Part shown: positions 1-8,483 of the stretch, in pieces
How positions within the stretch are numbered: the stretch's first letter is position 1
How the letters are laid out: each line of letters opens with the position of its first letter
Assembly: GCA_016719855.1 (NCBI GenBank)
Contig: JADJYH010000039.1
Location: 1-53,833, forward strand
Length of the DNA stretch: 53,833 bases
Origin: Saprospiraceae bacterium
Lineage (GTDB): Bacteria; Bacteroidota; Bacteroidia; Chitinophagales; Saprospiraceae
Direction of reading: 5' to 3'
Program-made: the position numbers and the translations under genes
The notes under the pieces: generated by a model
What the model was told of the DNA's origin: nothing
Databases searched by the model: none
What the model saw: the letters and a program-made list of their open reading frames with translations, nothing else

Positions 1-2153
1 AGGTAGTGGACGTGCAGCCGTTGCTTGTGCTGGTAGCGTCGCGTGTAGGTTCCAGACATTGAAACGGTCGGGTTCTGTTGGTTCGAGGTGTAATTGTTCG
101 TAGCCCCCCCAAGCATGGGGATTACGCCGTTGGGCTGGAGTTGCCCATCAGTTGGACGGTTTGTGCTGTGCAATTGATGTTGCCGAGGAGTGGCCGTTGG
201 CCCCGCCTTTGGTATGTTGTTCAATGTCACATTCACTTAATTTCGGAGGCCGTACAACCCGTAACCAACGATGTGACATGCGATATGAAGGTGCCGGGTT
301 GTGTTATAGTGACAGGAGGCAAATCCATGAAGGTAGGGCCTTTGTGATCACAAGAAACATCGGGGCCACAAGGATCTGGTTCATGGCACAGGGGTTGGCG
401 CAAAGTTGGACCGTAACCGTCGCAGGAACATTGATGTCGAGCGGTAACGCCGAGCACAAAATTCAGGTTCACCGAAACGCCCGTGCTGAGTGTTCGGAAA
501 ATGCCGCTCGGCGTTTCTTCTCGGTACCGCTTTTGCAAGTAAAAATTGGTGCCCGATTCCGGGAACACGTCGGTGAAGAGCGGGCCGCTCACTGGGTCGG
601 CAGACTGGCGCTCGTAGTAGCCATTGAGGCTCGTGGAGCGGCAAGCATAGTAGCCCAGCACGTCCGTTTGGGTCGAAGCGGCCCTGATGATTACCAACTT
701 CGTTGCAATTTTGCGAAGCGGCCACATTGCTCACTGGTGCCACGATTTGCGCCCGCACACTGGGAGGCGCCGAGCGGGGTAAGATGTAGCGCCACGTCGC
801 GGAGGTGCCAAAATAGCCGGGGTTTTCGCGGGAATTTTGGGTTTCTTTGTAACAGTAGCCGATGGTCTCGCCAGCGCACCCAAATGGTGCGTGAACCAAT
901 GTGGGCGACCCGCTTTAAGGCACAAGTGAGTATGCCGCCCTTGGAGGCCAGCGCCCTCATCATGAACAGGTTGGGGAGTAGTCCCGGTCGCCGTGTTAGC
1001 TCCCAGCTGCGTGAACACAGCGTTCACGGTATCGCTGGCGAACTGGGCGCTGGTGCGCACGCCGCTGGCGCTGGTGTAGGAGCCGGGGCCTGTGCCATAC
1101 GCAAAGAGAAAGCTTTGGTCATCGGTGTCGTTGAAAAAATCGCCAGCCACCGTTGCTGACGCCCACGAGCGGGTAGCCGTTGCGGTAACCGTTGGCAGCG
1201 AAAGCCTCGCCACCGAAGTAGCCAAAATTGTCGTCCACCAGCGCCTGTTCGGTCACGATGTACTGCTTCGAGCGCCAGTTGTGGTTTTTGTCGAGGAGTA
1301 GGCGGTTGTAGAGTTCCCGCAGGTGGTGCAGAAGGTGGCTTCCGAGAGGTTAAGAAAAATCCACCCTGCCCACCACCAATTCAGCGTGGGTTGGCACGTT
1401 TTTAACGTCGAACTTGCCGTCGCCCGGCACGTTGTCGTTCTCCGTGCGGCTTGGCATTGACGTTGTTCACCGAGTTGTCCCCGTCCCGGCAGTCGCGCTT
1501 TCAATGTCTCCGTAATAGGAGTCGGCAGGCCAAGCGCGCAATTGGTCCGAGTGGCCGTCCCCGACGGTATTGCCGGAATAGGGCACTAGGATTTCACCAA
1601 AGAAACACGGCATTGCTGCCCATGCTGTTGTAGTCGTCCACGATTTGGGACTTGATGCTGGCCACCGTCGGGGATGTTTGGCGCACTGTGCCAAAGCAAC
1701 TGCCAGCCATCGCCGACGAGGTCGAGGCGAAGGCGCTCCAGTTCGGTCGCCGAAGGGCGCTTCGAGGAGCAGCTTCCACGAACACGGACATGGTGCCACG
1801 TTGGTCCCCTACGAGGTGCTTCCACCGGCTGCACGGTAATGTAGCCGAAGGCGTACACGCCGTTGATGAGCCGTTGGATGCCGGCACTCGTAAGTTTGGC
1901 CCACTCACAAAAACATCCTCAAAGGGCTTGCGGTGGTGGCGGTTCCTTGATACAGGGCGTACCAAGTAAAGGTACCTTTGTCCCTCCTGAAAAGCACGAG
2001 GTCGGAGGGGCGGGGTTGTCCCAAGTCGGCGTCACCTTTGGCTCGCCGACGTCAACCGTGGCGGCAAGTTTTACCACGGCGTCCTGTGAGGTTTGGGAAA
2101 GAAGTTGGCAATGGGGCGAAACAGGTCAGCAAGCATGTAACGGTTGCTCTCAT
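1..2153 (-). pseudogene. Secreted C25 peptidase-like / FnIII protein, frameshifted and cut by the window edge
   Basis: No single frame is open, but consecutive minus-strand frames join into one recognisable protein running off the left edge. N-terminal pieces look like a fibronectin-type module (KVTPTWDNPAP, then GIQRLINGVYAFGYITVQP). Next come LRLDLVGDGWQLLW, IKSQIVDDYNSMGSNAVF, FGEILVPYSGNTVGDGHSD, ALVDDNFGYFGGEAFAANGY and FMMRALASKGGILTC, then VRAQIVAPVSNVAASQNCNEV. This order resembles large Saprospiria secreted proteins with a gingipain (C25)-like core followed by FnIII and sorting domains; that assignment is from memory of the family. At least ten frame changes occur, mostly single-base indels, while the residues stay sensible between them. 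That fits base-calling error better than old decay. The start ATG at 2151-2153 is uncertain. Confidence 0.5.
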
Positions 2154-2327
2154 TGCAATTGATGTTTGATAAGAAAAATATTGGGTGGAAGCCTGTAGGT
2201 TTGTCTTGTTGGGTTGTGAGCGGAAAGGTATGTGATTTTTGATAAAATGAGAAAATTTTATCACCCCCCAATTTGTAATCTTGCGAGCCAGTTTGGAAAT
2301 GTCCATTTTATCAATAAAAAATTGTCC

Positions 2328-3050
2328 ATGAAAAATACAATCCTCCTTTGCCTACTTGCCTGCCTGCTCGGCTGCAAGCTAATACCTCCGAAACCGCCAG
2401 CGAAAGCACGCCCGGTTCAGGCGCAGCACTATCTGCCGAGGAACAAAAGGCCGTGCTGCTCTCCGGCACTGCCATGAGCGGCGAGGCCACGGGCGTCCTT
2501 TCTGCTGACGGCAAGGCCCTGGAAATGACCATCGCCAACAGCGCCGTCTTTGACCAGGAATCCGGACCTGCTGCCGCTCACGCCTCCCGTGCCGCTTGGG
2601 TTTTTACAAAAACCCATGGGCACCGACAAGCCAAGCTTTGAAAGGCTCGACCTTACGGCCAAGCTCAAGGACACTACCGTCAACCTCTCTTACAAAATGT
2701 CCGACCTCGCCATCGTTCCAGGCACGCTATCCGGCCATCGAGAAGGCTTCGCAAATGCTCATCTCCGCGATTTCGAGGGCCTCTACGCCCTGTTCGACCC
2801 CGTGGTGATGGGCGCCAGCAAGTCGGCTGACCTCGAGGGATATTGCACCCAAATTGAGCCGGAATACGGCAAGCCGCTTTCCTTTGAGTTCCGGGGCTTC
2901 GCCTTCAACAAAACTTCAGCTGGGTATGAATTCCTCAGCCTCGCCGGGCAGCTCAAGCGGGAAATCAAGGAAACCCCGCTCAACATCGCCGTGGACCTCG
3001 GCAAGCCGGAACTGAAGGGGTCGCTGAACTCGATTAAGTTTGCGTATTGA
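2328..3050 (+). CDS. Lipoprotein of unknown function, two frameshifts
   Basis: The ATG at 2328 opens a lipoprotein signal peptide, MKNTILLCLLACLLGC, with lipobox LLGC, so the product should be an outer-membrane or periplasmic lipoprotein. The reading then changes frame just after the cysteine (about 2375), continuing as ANTSETASESTPGSGAALS, and changes again near 2560-2600 into a frame that stays open to the stop at 3050 and ends in KPELKGSLNSIKFAY. Joined, the protein is about 240 residues. No domain was recognised. Conserved-looking stretches such as LTAKLKDTTVNLSYKMSDL and ADLEGYCTQIEPEYGKPLSFEFRG suggest a beta-rich domain. The neighbours also carry indels, so these shifts are probably sequence errors. 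A short repeat tract built on GAGACATTAGAC follows the stop codon directly. Confidence 0.55.
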
Positions 3051-3171
3051 GACATGAGACATTAGACTAAAAGAAATTAGACGAGAGACTGACGGTTTAG
3101 GGCAAATATTAATCAAACCGAATTTTACCAGCTTTCAGTACAGCCCCAGCGAGTTCCAAGACTGCCAACTG

Positions 3172-3652
3172 TCAAACTGCCAACTTATTCAGCGCCTCCC
3201 CCGTCAGGCGGTACACCGTCCATTCTTCCATCGGCAGGCACCGAGGCTTTTGTAGAAATTGATGGAGGGTGTTCCAGTCCAGCACCGCCCATTCGAGGCG
3301 GGCACAGTTGCGCTCGACGGCCAGTTGGGCATAGCGTTGCCAGCAGCAACTTGCCGTAGCCCCGTCCACGAAACGCGGCCGCACGTACAGGTCCTCAAGG
3401 TAAATGCCCGGCCTGCCCCGGAAGGTGGAGTAGTTGTGAAAAACAGCGCAAACCCGCCGGGACTTCCCCTTCGTGACAAAGTATGACCTCTGCCGCCGGG
3501 CGTGGCCCGAACAGCGTTTCCCGCAACATGTCTTCGGTGGCCACCACATCGTCGAGCATCCGCTCGTACTCCGCCAGTTCCCGGATGAACTGCAGGATGA
3601 GCGGCACGTCGTCAATGGTTGCTGATCGGAGGTGCGCTGTTGATGTATCCAT
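3172..3652 (-). CDS. GNAT N-acetyltransferase, diamine/spermidine acetyltransferase-like, frameshifted
   Basis: Joined minus-strand frames give a complete GNAT enzyme of about 160 residues. The start MDTSTAHLRSATIDDVPLIL is followed by FIRELAEYERMLDDVVATED. The acetyl-CoA-binding centre is GIYLEDLYVRP followed by a reconstructed RGRGYGKLLL. The C-terminus is NFYKSLGA, EEWTVYRLTGEALNKLAV. LEDLYVRP with FYxSLGA and EWTVYRL is characteristic of the spermidine/spermine N1-acetyltransferase-like branch, which uses acetyl-CoA to acetylate small amines; the substrate here is not proven. At least three small frameshifts (near 3420, 3350 and 3260) interrupt it, each leaving the flanking residues intact. 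It lies convergent to the preceding lipoprotein gene. Confidence 0.7.
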
Positions 3653-3718
3653 ATTTGAATTGTTGAACTGTTATTGGGTTATTGGGATATTGAGATATTG
3701 GGATATTGGGTATTGGGG

Positions 3719-3779
3719 GGGATATTGAGTTATTGGGTGATAAATAGTGTCAAATAATCACCCAATAACTCAATATCCC
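3719..3779. repeat. 23-bp perfect inverted repeat built of ATTGGG/ATATTG repeats
   Basis: GGGATATTGAGTTATTGGGTGAT at 3719-3741 is exactly complementary to 3757-3779, with a 15-nt loop. The wider region 3664-3800 is a degenerate tandem of ATTGGG, TATTG and GAGTTATTG units. The right side begins at the stop codon of the minus-strand protease gene. It may act as a bidirectional terminator between 3172-3652 and 3794-4886, but no T-run follows. It belongs to the spacer-repeat family described in the findings. Confidence 0.8.
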
Positions 3780-3793
3780 AATAACTCAATATC

Positions 3794-4886
3794 TCAATCC
3801 CTCTCCTTCCATCCCGCCCCGAACTGCTCCACGAGCACATTGTCGAAGTAGTCTGCCTTCTCGAATAAGTAGCGGAAGAGCTTCATGCGAGTTTCGAGGG
3901 TAAGGTAGCGGTCGAATATGACCAGCGACAGCACGATTTCTGGCCCCGCACACTGAAACTGAGCGTTTCCATCTCGTAGTTTTGGCGGAGCAGGTACATT
4001 GCACAGGCTGGATATTGGTCGAGGAAGGTCGCAAAGAATGGCGTCCCCGGCGATGAGGCCGTTGGGTTCATAGTAGCTGAGGAAGATGTTGGCGCTGCCG
4101 TTGCGAACCTCCCAAACGCTCGGACCACGGCGGGCGAGGCGGGTATCGTGGCCGCATTTCTCAAAAATCTCCTCGATGGTACGGGCGATTCCGGCGGGTT
4201 CGTACACCTCGGCATCGCTAGGCAGGTCTATTTGCGCTCCGCAATTGGGGCAAAACCGCCCTCCACCGTGTCCTCAAAAACGGCAGTGGCGCAGTTCGCA
4301 CAGCGGGTGCCAACCTCCCCTTGCCCTGCTGCCACAGCGCCAGCGACTCAGCCAGGTAGCGCACCGGCAGCGAAAAAAACCCATGCTCGCCCCCGTTCAC
4401 GATGAAAGTGTTCACGCCGATGACCACTCCCTGCTCGTTGACCAACGGGCCGCCGCTTACCGGGGTTCAGCGCCGCATCATGCTGGATGTAGGGAAGGTC
4501 GCCCTGGAGGTGTTCCCGTGCTGGACACGATTCCCTGCGTGGCCGAGAACTTCAATCCAAAATGGATGCCCGATGGCCACCACCTTGTCCCCAACAGATA
4601 CGTTGCCACCTATTCCCAACCCTGCTACCGGTGCATCCGGGCATGGTGGTACTGCAATGAAAGCGAGGTCGTGCCGGGGTCACTGAACACCACCTTGGCC
4701 AGTTGGCGGGGCAGCAGCGTGCCGTCCACCACCACCTCCCGGTTGCCCTGCACCACGTGGTCGTTGGTGACGATGACCCCCAAAGGGGGGTAAACAGCCT
4801 CCCGCAGCAGGGAAGCCCGTGCCAGTGCTGTAAGGCGTGGCTATCTGGATGACGATGCTGCGGTATTGCTCAATGACGTTTTTCAT
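3794..4886 (-). CDS. Trypsin-like serine protease with zinc ribbon and YbjN-like C-terminal domain, frameshifted
   Basis: Assembling minus-strand frames gives about 360 residues. The N-terminal HtrA-type trypsin fold starts MKNVIEQYRSIVIQIATPYS. His lies in VTNDHVVQGN and Asp in RHDLAFIAVP. The active-site Ser lies in a GNSGGPLVNEQ motif, whose DNA has lost two bases at about 4465 (it reads NPGK then frame change). A zinc ribbon follows with two CxxC knuckles (CANC and CPNC) in VGTRCANCATAVFEDTVEGG and FCPNCGAQIDLPSD. The last ~130 residues, TIEEIFEKCGHDTRLARRGP onward to YFDNVLVEQFGAGWKERD, resemble YbjN/type III chaperone-like domains. No signal peptide is visible, so a cytoplasmic protease is inferred. 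Several one- or two-base shifts interrupt it, consistent with the error-rich first 5 kb. Confidence 0.65.
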
Positions 4887-4959
4887 AAGGTGGCGGTGCC
4901 GACTGGCGGGGCAAATGTAGGGGATGGGAGGGATTTTTTTTTGGAGGAAATGGGTGGGA

Positions 4960-4999
4960 AGCCAGGCCGCTTCTGACTTAGGTCGGGAGCGGCCTGGCT
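4960..4999 (-). terminator. Hairpin downstream of the ELW-repeat gene
   Basis: AGCCAGGCCGCT at 4960-4971 pairs perfectly over 12 bp with 4988-4999 across a 16-nt loop. It lies 35 bp beyond the stop of the minus-strand gene 5035-7194. A T-rich run appears only about 20 nt further on, so it may be a terminator or an mRNA-stabilising 3' hairpin. Confidence 0.55.
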
Positions 5000-5034
5000 A
5001 ACGCACTATTTGACTTTTTTCGTAAAACCATTTG

Positions 5035-7194
5035 TTATTTCCTAAAAACAAGAGTTTTGACAGCCTGTTTGCCTTCGCTAGAAATTTGCAGAAAGTAAAC
5101 ACCGTCAAGTGGTTCATCAATGGACAGCGATTGTCCGGTGGACACGTTTTTCCAATACTTCACCATCTTGCCTTGGGTGTCTGTCAATGCAAGTTGTAAT
5201 TCTGTCAACTTGCTGTTTGCGAGCACCATAAATTGTCCGTTCGAGAAGGTTGGAGCAACGATGATGCTGTTGGCAAAGATTTCATCCACGGCTGTTTCCA
5301 TATCAACCATGACGGTTGCCGAGATAGTGCATCCATTGGCATCCGTGACGACTACCGTATAATCCCCAGCAATGACATTATTGATAGCCGCAGTAGTGGA
5401 TGGCGGCACGTTGTTCCAAAGATAGGTATATGGAGAGGTGCCCCCTGTCACCGTTACCGATGCAGAACCATTGGCATTGCTATAGGTGGCGGCTACTGAA
5501 GAAACGGAAGTGGAAAGCGCTGGGGGTTGCGTAATTTCAAAAGTGGCCGTAATGGTAGCCCCATTCGCATCCGTAACCGTAACGGTATATATGCCAGCAG
5601 AAAGTCCAGTTGGGTTTTGGCCCTGGGCAGTTGAAGGCGTCCATGCATAGCTGTATGGAGTCGAACCACCAGAAACCGTTAGGGACAATGCACCATCAGC
5701 ACCATCAAAGCAAGAGACGATATGCGTTTGTTGCAAAGCTGCTACCAATGGTACAAATGGTTCAACATGGAGCTTCCAAAGTTCAACTCCCGTGATTGGC
5801 GTTTCGACACCAAAAAAGAAATCATCGTTCAAGGAAGTAAATTGAAATGGGAAAGCGCTGGTGGAACCAGGATTCAAGTCCCCTACCAATACAGTACCAG
5901 CATCGGTGCCATCAGACTTCCAAAGTTCATCGCCCGTAGTTCCATCATTAGCATTGAAAAAAACATAGCCATTGAAAGTAGAGAGATAGGTAGTGAAGGT
6001 AAATGAACTGCCACTTCCTGTCACAACATCACTCACCAAATAAGTACCGGCTGCTGTTCCATCGCTGCGCCACAATTCCTCTCCGTGTACTCCGTCGTCA
6101 AATTTATAGTAAATGACATTGCCTATTACCCCAAAATTCCTAGCTCCCATGGTTTGGTTAGAAGTGGAAGCGTTGGCAACCATGACTGTACCAGACTCCG
6201 TTCCATCGCTGCTCCAAAGTTCCCGCCCATCGGTGCTACTTCCGGAAAAATATATTTTGTTGCCTATTTTCACCAACTTGCGTTCTTTTTCATTGGTAAG
6301 GCTTGACGACAAGCCATTGTTAAAGCCAGGATATACATCCTTCACCCTCACTGTTCCAGCGTTTGTGCCATCAGTCCTAAACAGTTCCACGCCTCCATTG
6401 CTAAAACCACCATTGGCAATAAAAAGCAAATAGCCATTGCAACTAACCATATCAGATGGATAGCTTCCTAGAAAATCAGTGGAGATATCCTTTACCAAGT
6501 GGGTACCAAGTTCTGTTCCGTCCGTAACCCATAGTTCCCTACCAATAATTGTATCTTGAGCCGCAAAATACAATTTGCCGTTGTGCGCTGCAAAATAAGA
6601 AGGATACGAGCCATTTCCTGTCCCAGTTGAAGTGTTGATATTTTTAACAAGGTAAGTGCCATCTGTTGTGCCATCGCTACGCCACAATTCAGGCCCTGTG
6701 GTGCCATCATCTGCAGTAAAATAAAGCACGTCATTCCATACAGCTGCTTCAAACAAGGTGTTGTTATAAGTTGGTATGCCACTTGCCATGCCCAATGCAA
6801 TATCCTTGACCATTACAGTTCCGGCATCTGTCCCATCTGTTCGCCAAAGTTCCTTGCCAGTACCCGATCCAGTGGCCAAAAAAAGTAAGTTGCCGTTCAC
6901 TATCGAATAATTCCTCCCAGAAGAACTTGAAGGGCCTGGGTTTATATCTTTCACCAGTGAAGTACCTGCGTTCGTGCCATCTGTCATCCATAATTCGTGG
7001 CCAGTCGTTGTATTACCTCCATTAGCAGTGAAGTAAAGTTTTCCGTTGTATTCAACTATCTCTGTTCCAGTGTATGAATTAGGATTAAATGCCGGATCAG
7101 TCCCCGGATTAATATCCTTCACCAACTCTGGCACCTGTGCCAAAGCAAATGAGAAAACGAAAAGGGAAAAAAAGAAGGTTGTAAATAATTTCAT
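5035..7194 (-). CDS. T9SS-secreted protein with ELWxxDGT repeats and SprB repeats
   Basis: 719 residues. A Sec signal peptide (MKLFTTFFFSLFVFSFALAQ) is followed up to about residue 485 by around ten roughly 50-residue repeats with the core ELWRSDGTxxGTxLVKDI and intervening YFxAxDGxxGxELW units, probably a beta-propeller or stacked beta array. Two SprB-type repeats follow (TVSGGSTPYSYAWTPS and TVTGGTSPYTYLWNNV, each ending YTVxVTDANG). The last ~85 residues form a type A T9SS sorting domain ending DGVYFLQISSEGKQAVKTLVFRK. The product should be exported by Sec, then through the T9SS, and attached to the surface or released. The ligand is unknown. It lies 20 bp downstream of lipoprotein 7215-7640, so the two are probably co-transcribed. 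Its DNA is more AT-rich than the housekeeping genes nearby. Confidence 0.88.
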   Translation of the reverse strand: MKLFTTFFFSLFVFSFALAQVPELVKDINPGTDPAFNPNSYTGTEIVEYNGKLYFTANGGNTTTGHELWMTDGTNAGTSLVKDINPGPSSSSGRNYSIVNGNLLFLATGSGTGKELWRTDGTDAGTVMVKDIALGMASGIPTYNNTLFEAAVWNDVLYFTADDGTTGPELWRSDGTTDGTYLVKNINTSTGTGNGSYPSYFAAHNGKLYFAAQDTIIGRELWVTDGTELGTHLVKDISTDFLGSYPSDMVSCNGYLLFIANGGFSNGGVELFRTDGTNAGTVRVKDVYPGFNNGLSSSLTNEKERKLVKIGNKIYFSGSSTDGRELWSSDGTESGTVMVANASTSNQTMGARNFGVIGNVIYYKFDDGVHGEELWRSDGTAAGTYLVSDVVTGSGSSFTFTTYLSTFNGYVFFNANDGTTGDELWKSDGTDAGTVLVGDLNPGSTSAFPFQFTSLNDDFFFGVETPITGVELWKLHVEPFVPLVAALQQTHIVSCFDGADGALSLTVSGGSTPYSYAWTPSTAQGQNPTGLSAGIYTVTVTDANGATITATFEITQPPALSTSVSSVAATYSNANGSASVTVTGGTSPYTYLWNNVPPSTTAAINNVIAGDYTVVVTDANGCTISATVMVDMETAVDEIFANSIIVAPTFSNGQFMVLANSKLTELQLALTDTQGKMVKYWKNVSTGQSLSIDEPLDGVYFLQISSEGKQAVKTLVFRK

Positions 7195-7214
7195 GTGAAT
7201 TAAAATTTTGTTGG

Positions 7215-7640
7215 TTATTGTTTTGTTCCTTCAAAAGTCACCTTGTCCGATGCCGTGCCGACTTTGTCAAGGTCAATGTTCAGCGTGGTGCCGGTCAGGC
7301 TGCCATTTCCTTCTAGTTCGGCATCGTTCAAAGTAAACTTAGACACCGAAAAATGGGTCTCGTCGGTCATGGTTGCCGTGAAGACCACGCCTGCCAATCC
7401 AGGGATTACCTTGATATTGACCTTGATTTCAGTAGCTGATTCCTTGGTCACGGATGTCTCTACATCATCCACAGTCACAGCACCGCCATCGGTAGTTTCT
7501 ACATAAGTGCCCAGGTAGGTGCCCGTGACCTGTGTAGTTTCGTCTGTGGCAGTATCGTCGTCCTTCTTGCAGCTTGCTATCAGCAAGACAAGCGTACAGC
7601 AAACTAAAACCAATCTTAAAAAATGCTTCTTCTTAATCAT
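7215..7640 (-). CDS. Small lipoprotein of unknown function
   Basis: 141 residues. The N-terminus MIKKKHFLRLVLVCCTLVLL is a signal peptide ending in lipobox LIASC at about residues 20-24. A KKDDDTATDETT linker follows; acidic residues soon after the lipid-linked cysteine are common in exposed Bacteroidota lipoproteins. The remainder (GTYLGTYVETTDGGAVTVDD, VFTATMTDETHFSVSKFTLN, EGNGSLTGTTLNIDLDKV) reads as a small beta-barrel or lipocalin-like domain, but no family was recognised with confidence. It is upstream of and probably co-transcribed with the ELW-repeat protein, so it may assist or partner that surface protein; this is inference from spacing alone. Confidence 0.8.
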   Translation of the reverse strand: MIKKKHFLRLVLVCCTLVLLIASCKKDDDTATDETTQVTGTYLGTYVETTDGGAVTVDDVETSVTKESATEIKVNIKVIPGLAGVVFTATMTDETHFSVSKFTLNDAELEGNGSLTGTTLNIDLDKVGTASDKVTFEGTKQ

Positions 7641-7749
7641 AAATTCATGCTTTTGTTGAAAGGTTTAGAAAGTTTAGCGGGCTAAGGTGGTTTAGCCCAA
7701 CTCAAACGATGCAACAATACAACAATAAAACCATCCAGCAATACCTGCT

Positions 7750-7900
7750 TTACAAATAGCCGTACTCAGTCAAGTACTGCAGCGCATTTCCCAACATGGC
7801 ATTGTCAAAAGGTACCCGCTCGCACCACCCTGCTCGTTATGGCCTGTGGCCGCACATGCACCAAGGTGACGGCTTCAGGCCGCCGTGCGTAGGGCATAAA
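7750..7900 (-). pseudogene. Possible short gene remnant in a 347-bp spacer
   Basis: The spacer 7641-7987 holds, on the minus strand, a protein-like tail ERVPFDNAMLGNALQYLTEYGYL ending in TAA at 7750-7752. The same frame upstream reads PTHGGLKPSPWCMCGHRP, then a stop, so it is broken or misread once. No family was recognised. The rest of the spacer holds a small hairpin (GGGCTAA/TTAGCCC near 7679-7700), a CAACAATAC-type repeat tract near 7705-7740 and the promoter of the next gene. Confidence 0.25.
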
Positions 7901-7941
7901 GATACAACCGCTGAATCGCTATCAACTTACCGCCAAAATAT

Positions 7942-7949
7942 TAGTTTTG
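7942..7949 (+). promoter_or_regulatory. Bacteroidota -7 box upstream of the DUF423 gene
   Basis: TAGTTTTG matches the TANNTTTG -7 consensus exactly. It lies 38 nt before the ATG at 7988, which gives a short leader and supports that start over upstream in-frame ATGs. No convincing -33 TTTG was found. Confidence 0.5.
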
Positions 7950-7987
7950 CCCGTCATTTCTACAACTCACGCAAAACAACTACCCAA

Positions 7988-8419
7988 ATGAATACCAGAA
8001 GGTTTATACTCTTGGCTGCTATCTCCGGTCTTTTTGCCGTGGCGCTCGGCGCTTTCGGGGCGCATATTTTGAAGAAAATACTGACGCCAGAAGAAGTGCA
8101 GGTTTTCGAGACCGGGGTCCGCTACCAGTTCTACCACACGTTTGCCCTGTTGATAGTGGCCATCACGAGCCGCTACTTGAGCCATCGTTGGACGGCCATC
8201 GCTGGGTGGCTGTTTGTGGCGGGCATTGCGTTTTTCAGTGGGTCGCTCTACCTGCTGGCCGTGGCCGAAGCATTCGGTATGGGGGACAGTGTCTCCATCC
8301 TCGGCCCCATGACGCCCATCGGCGGGGTGCTTTTCATGGGCGGTTGGCTGGCGCTGTTCCGGGCAGGCTTCGACTACAAAAAGTCAAGCCACAAGCACAG
8401 CAGTTCCAGCGAGCATTGA
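7988..8419 (+). CDS. DUF423 family inner-membrane protein
   Basis: 143 residues from the ATG at 7988. The conserved DUF423 (YgdD/YwdK) start is visible: ILLAAISGLFAVALGAFGAH, then FETGVRYQFYHTFALL. Four hydrophobic segments are apparent (about residues 6-26, 47-66, 72-92 and 98-122), with GxxLFxGSLYxLA-type and PxGGxxFMGGWxALF signatures typical of the family. The function of DUF423 proteins is not established. An in-frame ATG exists far upstream at 7796, but the added 64 residues are not family-like and precede the -7 box. The gene is followed by a 64-nt spacer made wholly of repeats, then gluconokinase in the same direction. Confidence 0.9.
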   Translation: MNTRRFILLAAISGLFAVALGAFGAHILKKILTPEEVQVFETGVRYQFYHTFALLIVAITSRYLSHRWTAIAGWLFVAGIAFFSGSLYLLAVAEAFGMGDSVSILGPMTPIGGVLFMGGWLALFRAGFDYKKSSHKHSSSSEH

Positions 8420-8483
8420 CCCCCAATTCATCCAATTCCCCAATTCCCCAATTCCCCAATACACCCAATAACTCAACAACCCA
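8420..8483. repeat. Spacer composed entirely of CCCCAATT-type short repeats
   Basis: From the base after the DUF423 stop to the base before the gluconokinase ATG, the DNA is a degenerate tandem of CCCCAATT, CCCAATA and CTCAACAA units. No unique sequence is left between the two genes. It is the complementary type of the ATTGGG tract at 3664-3740. Confidence 0.75.
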
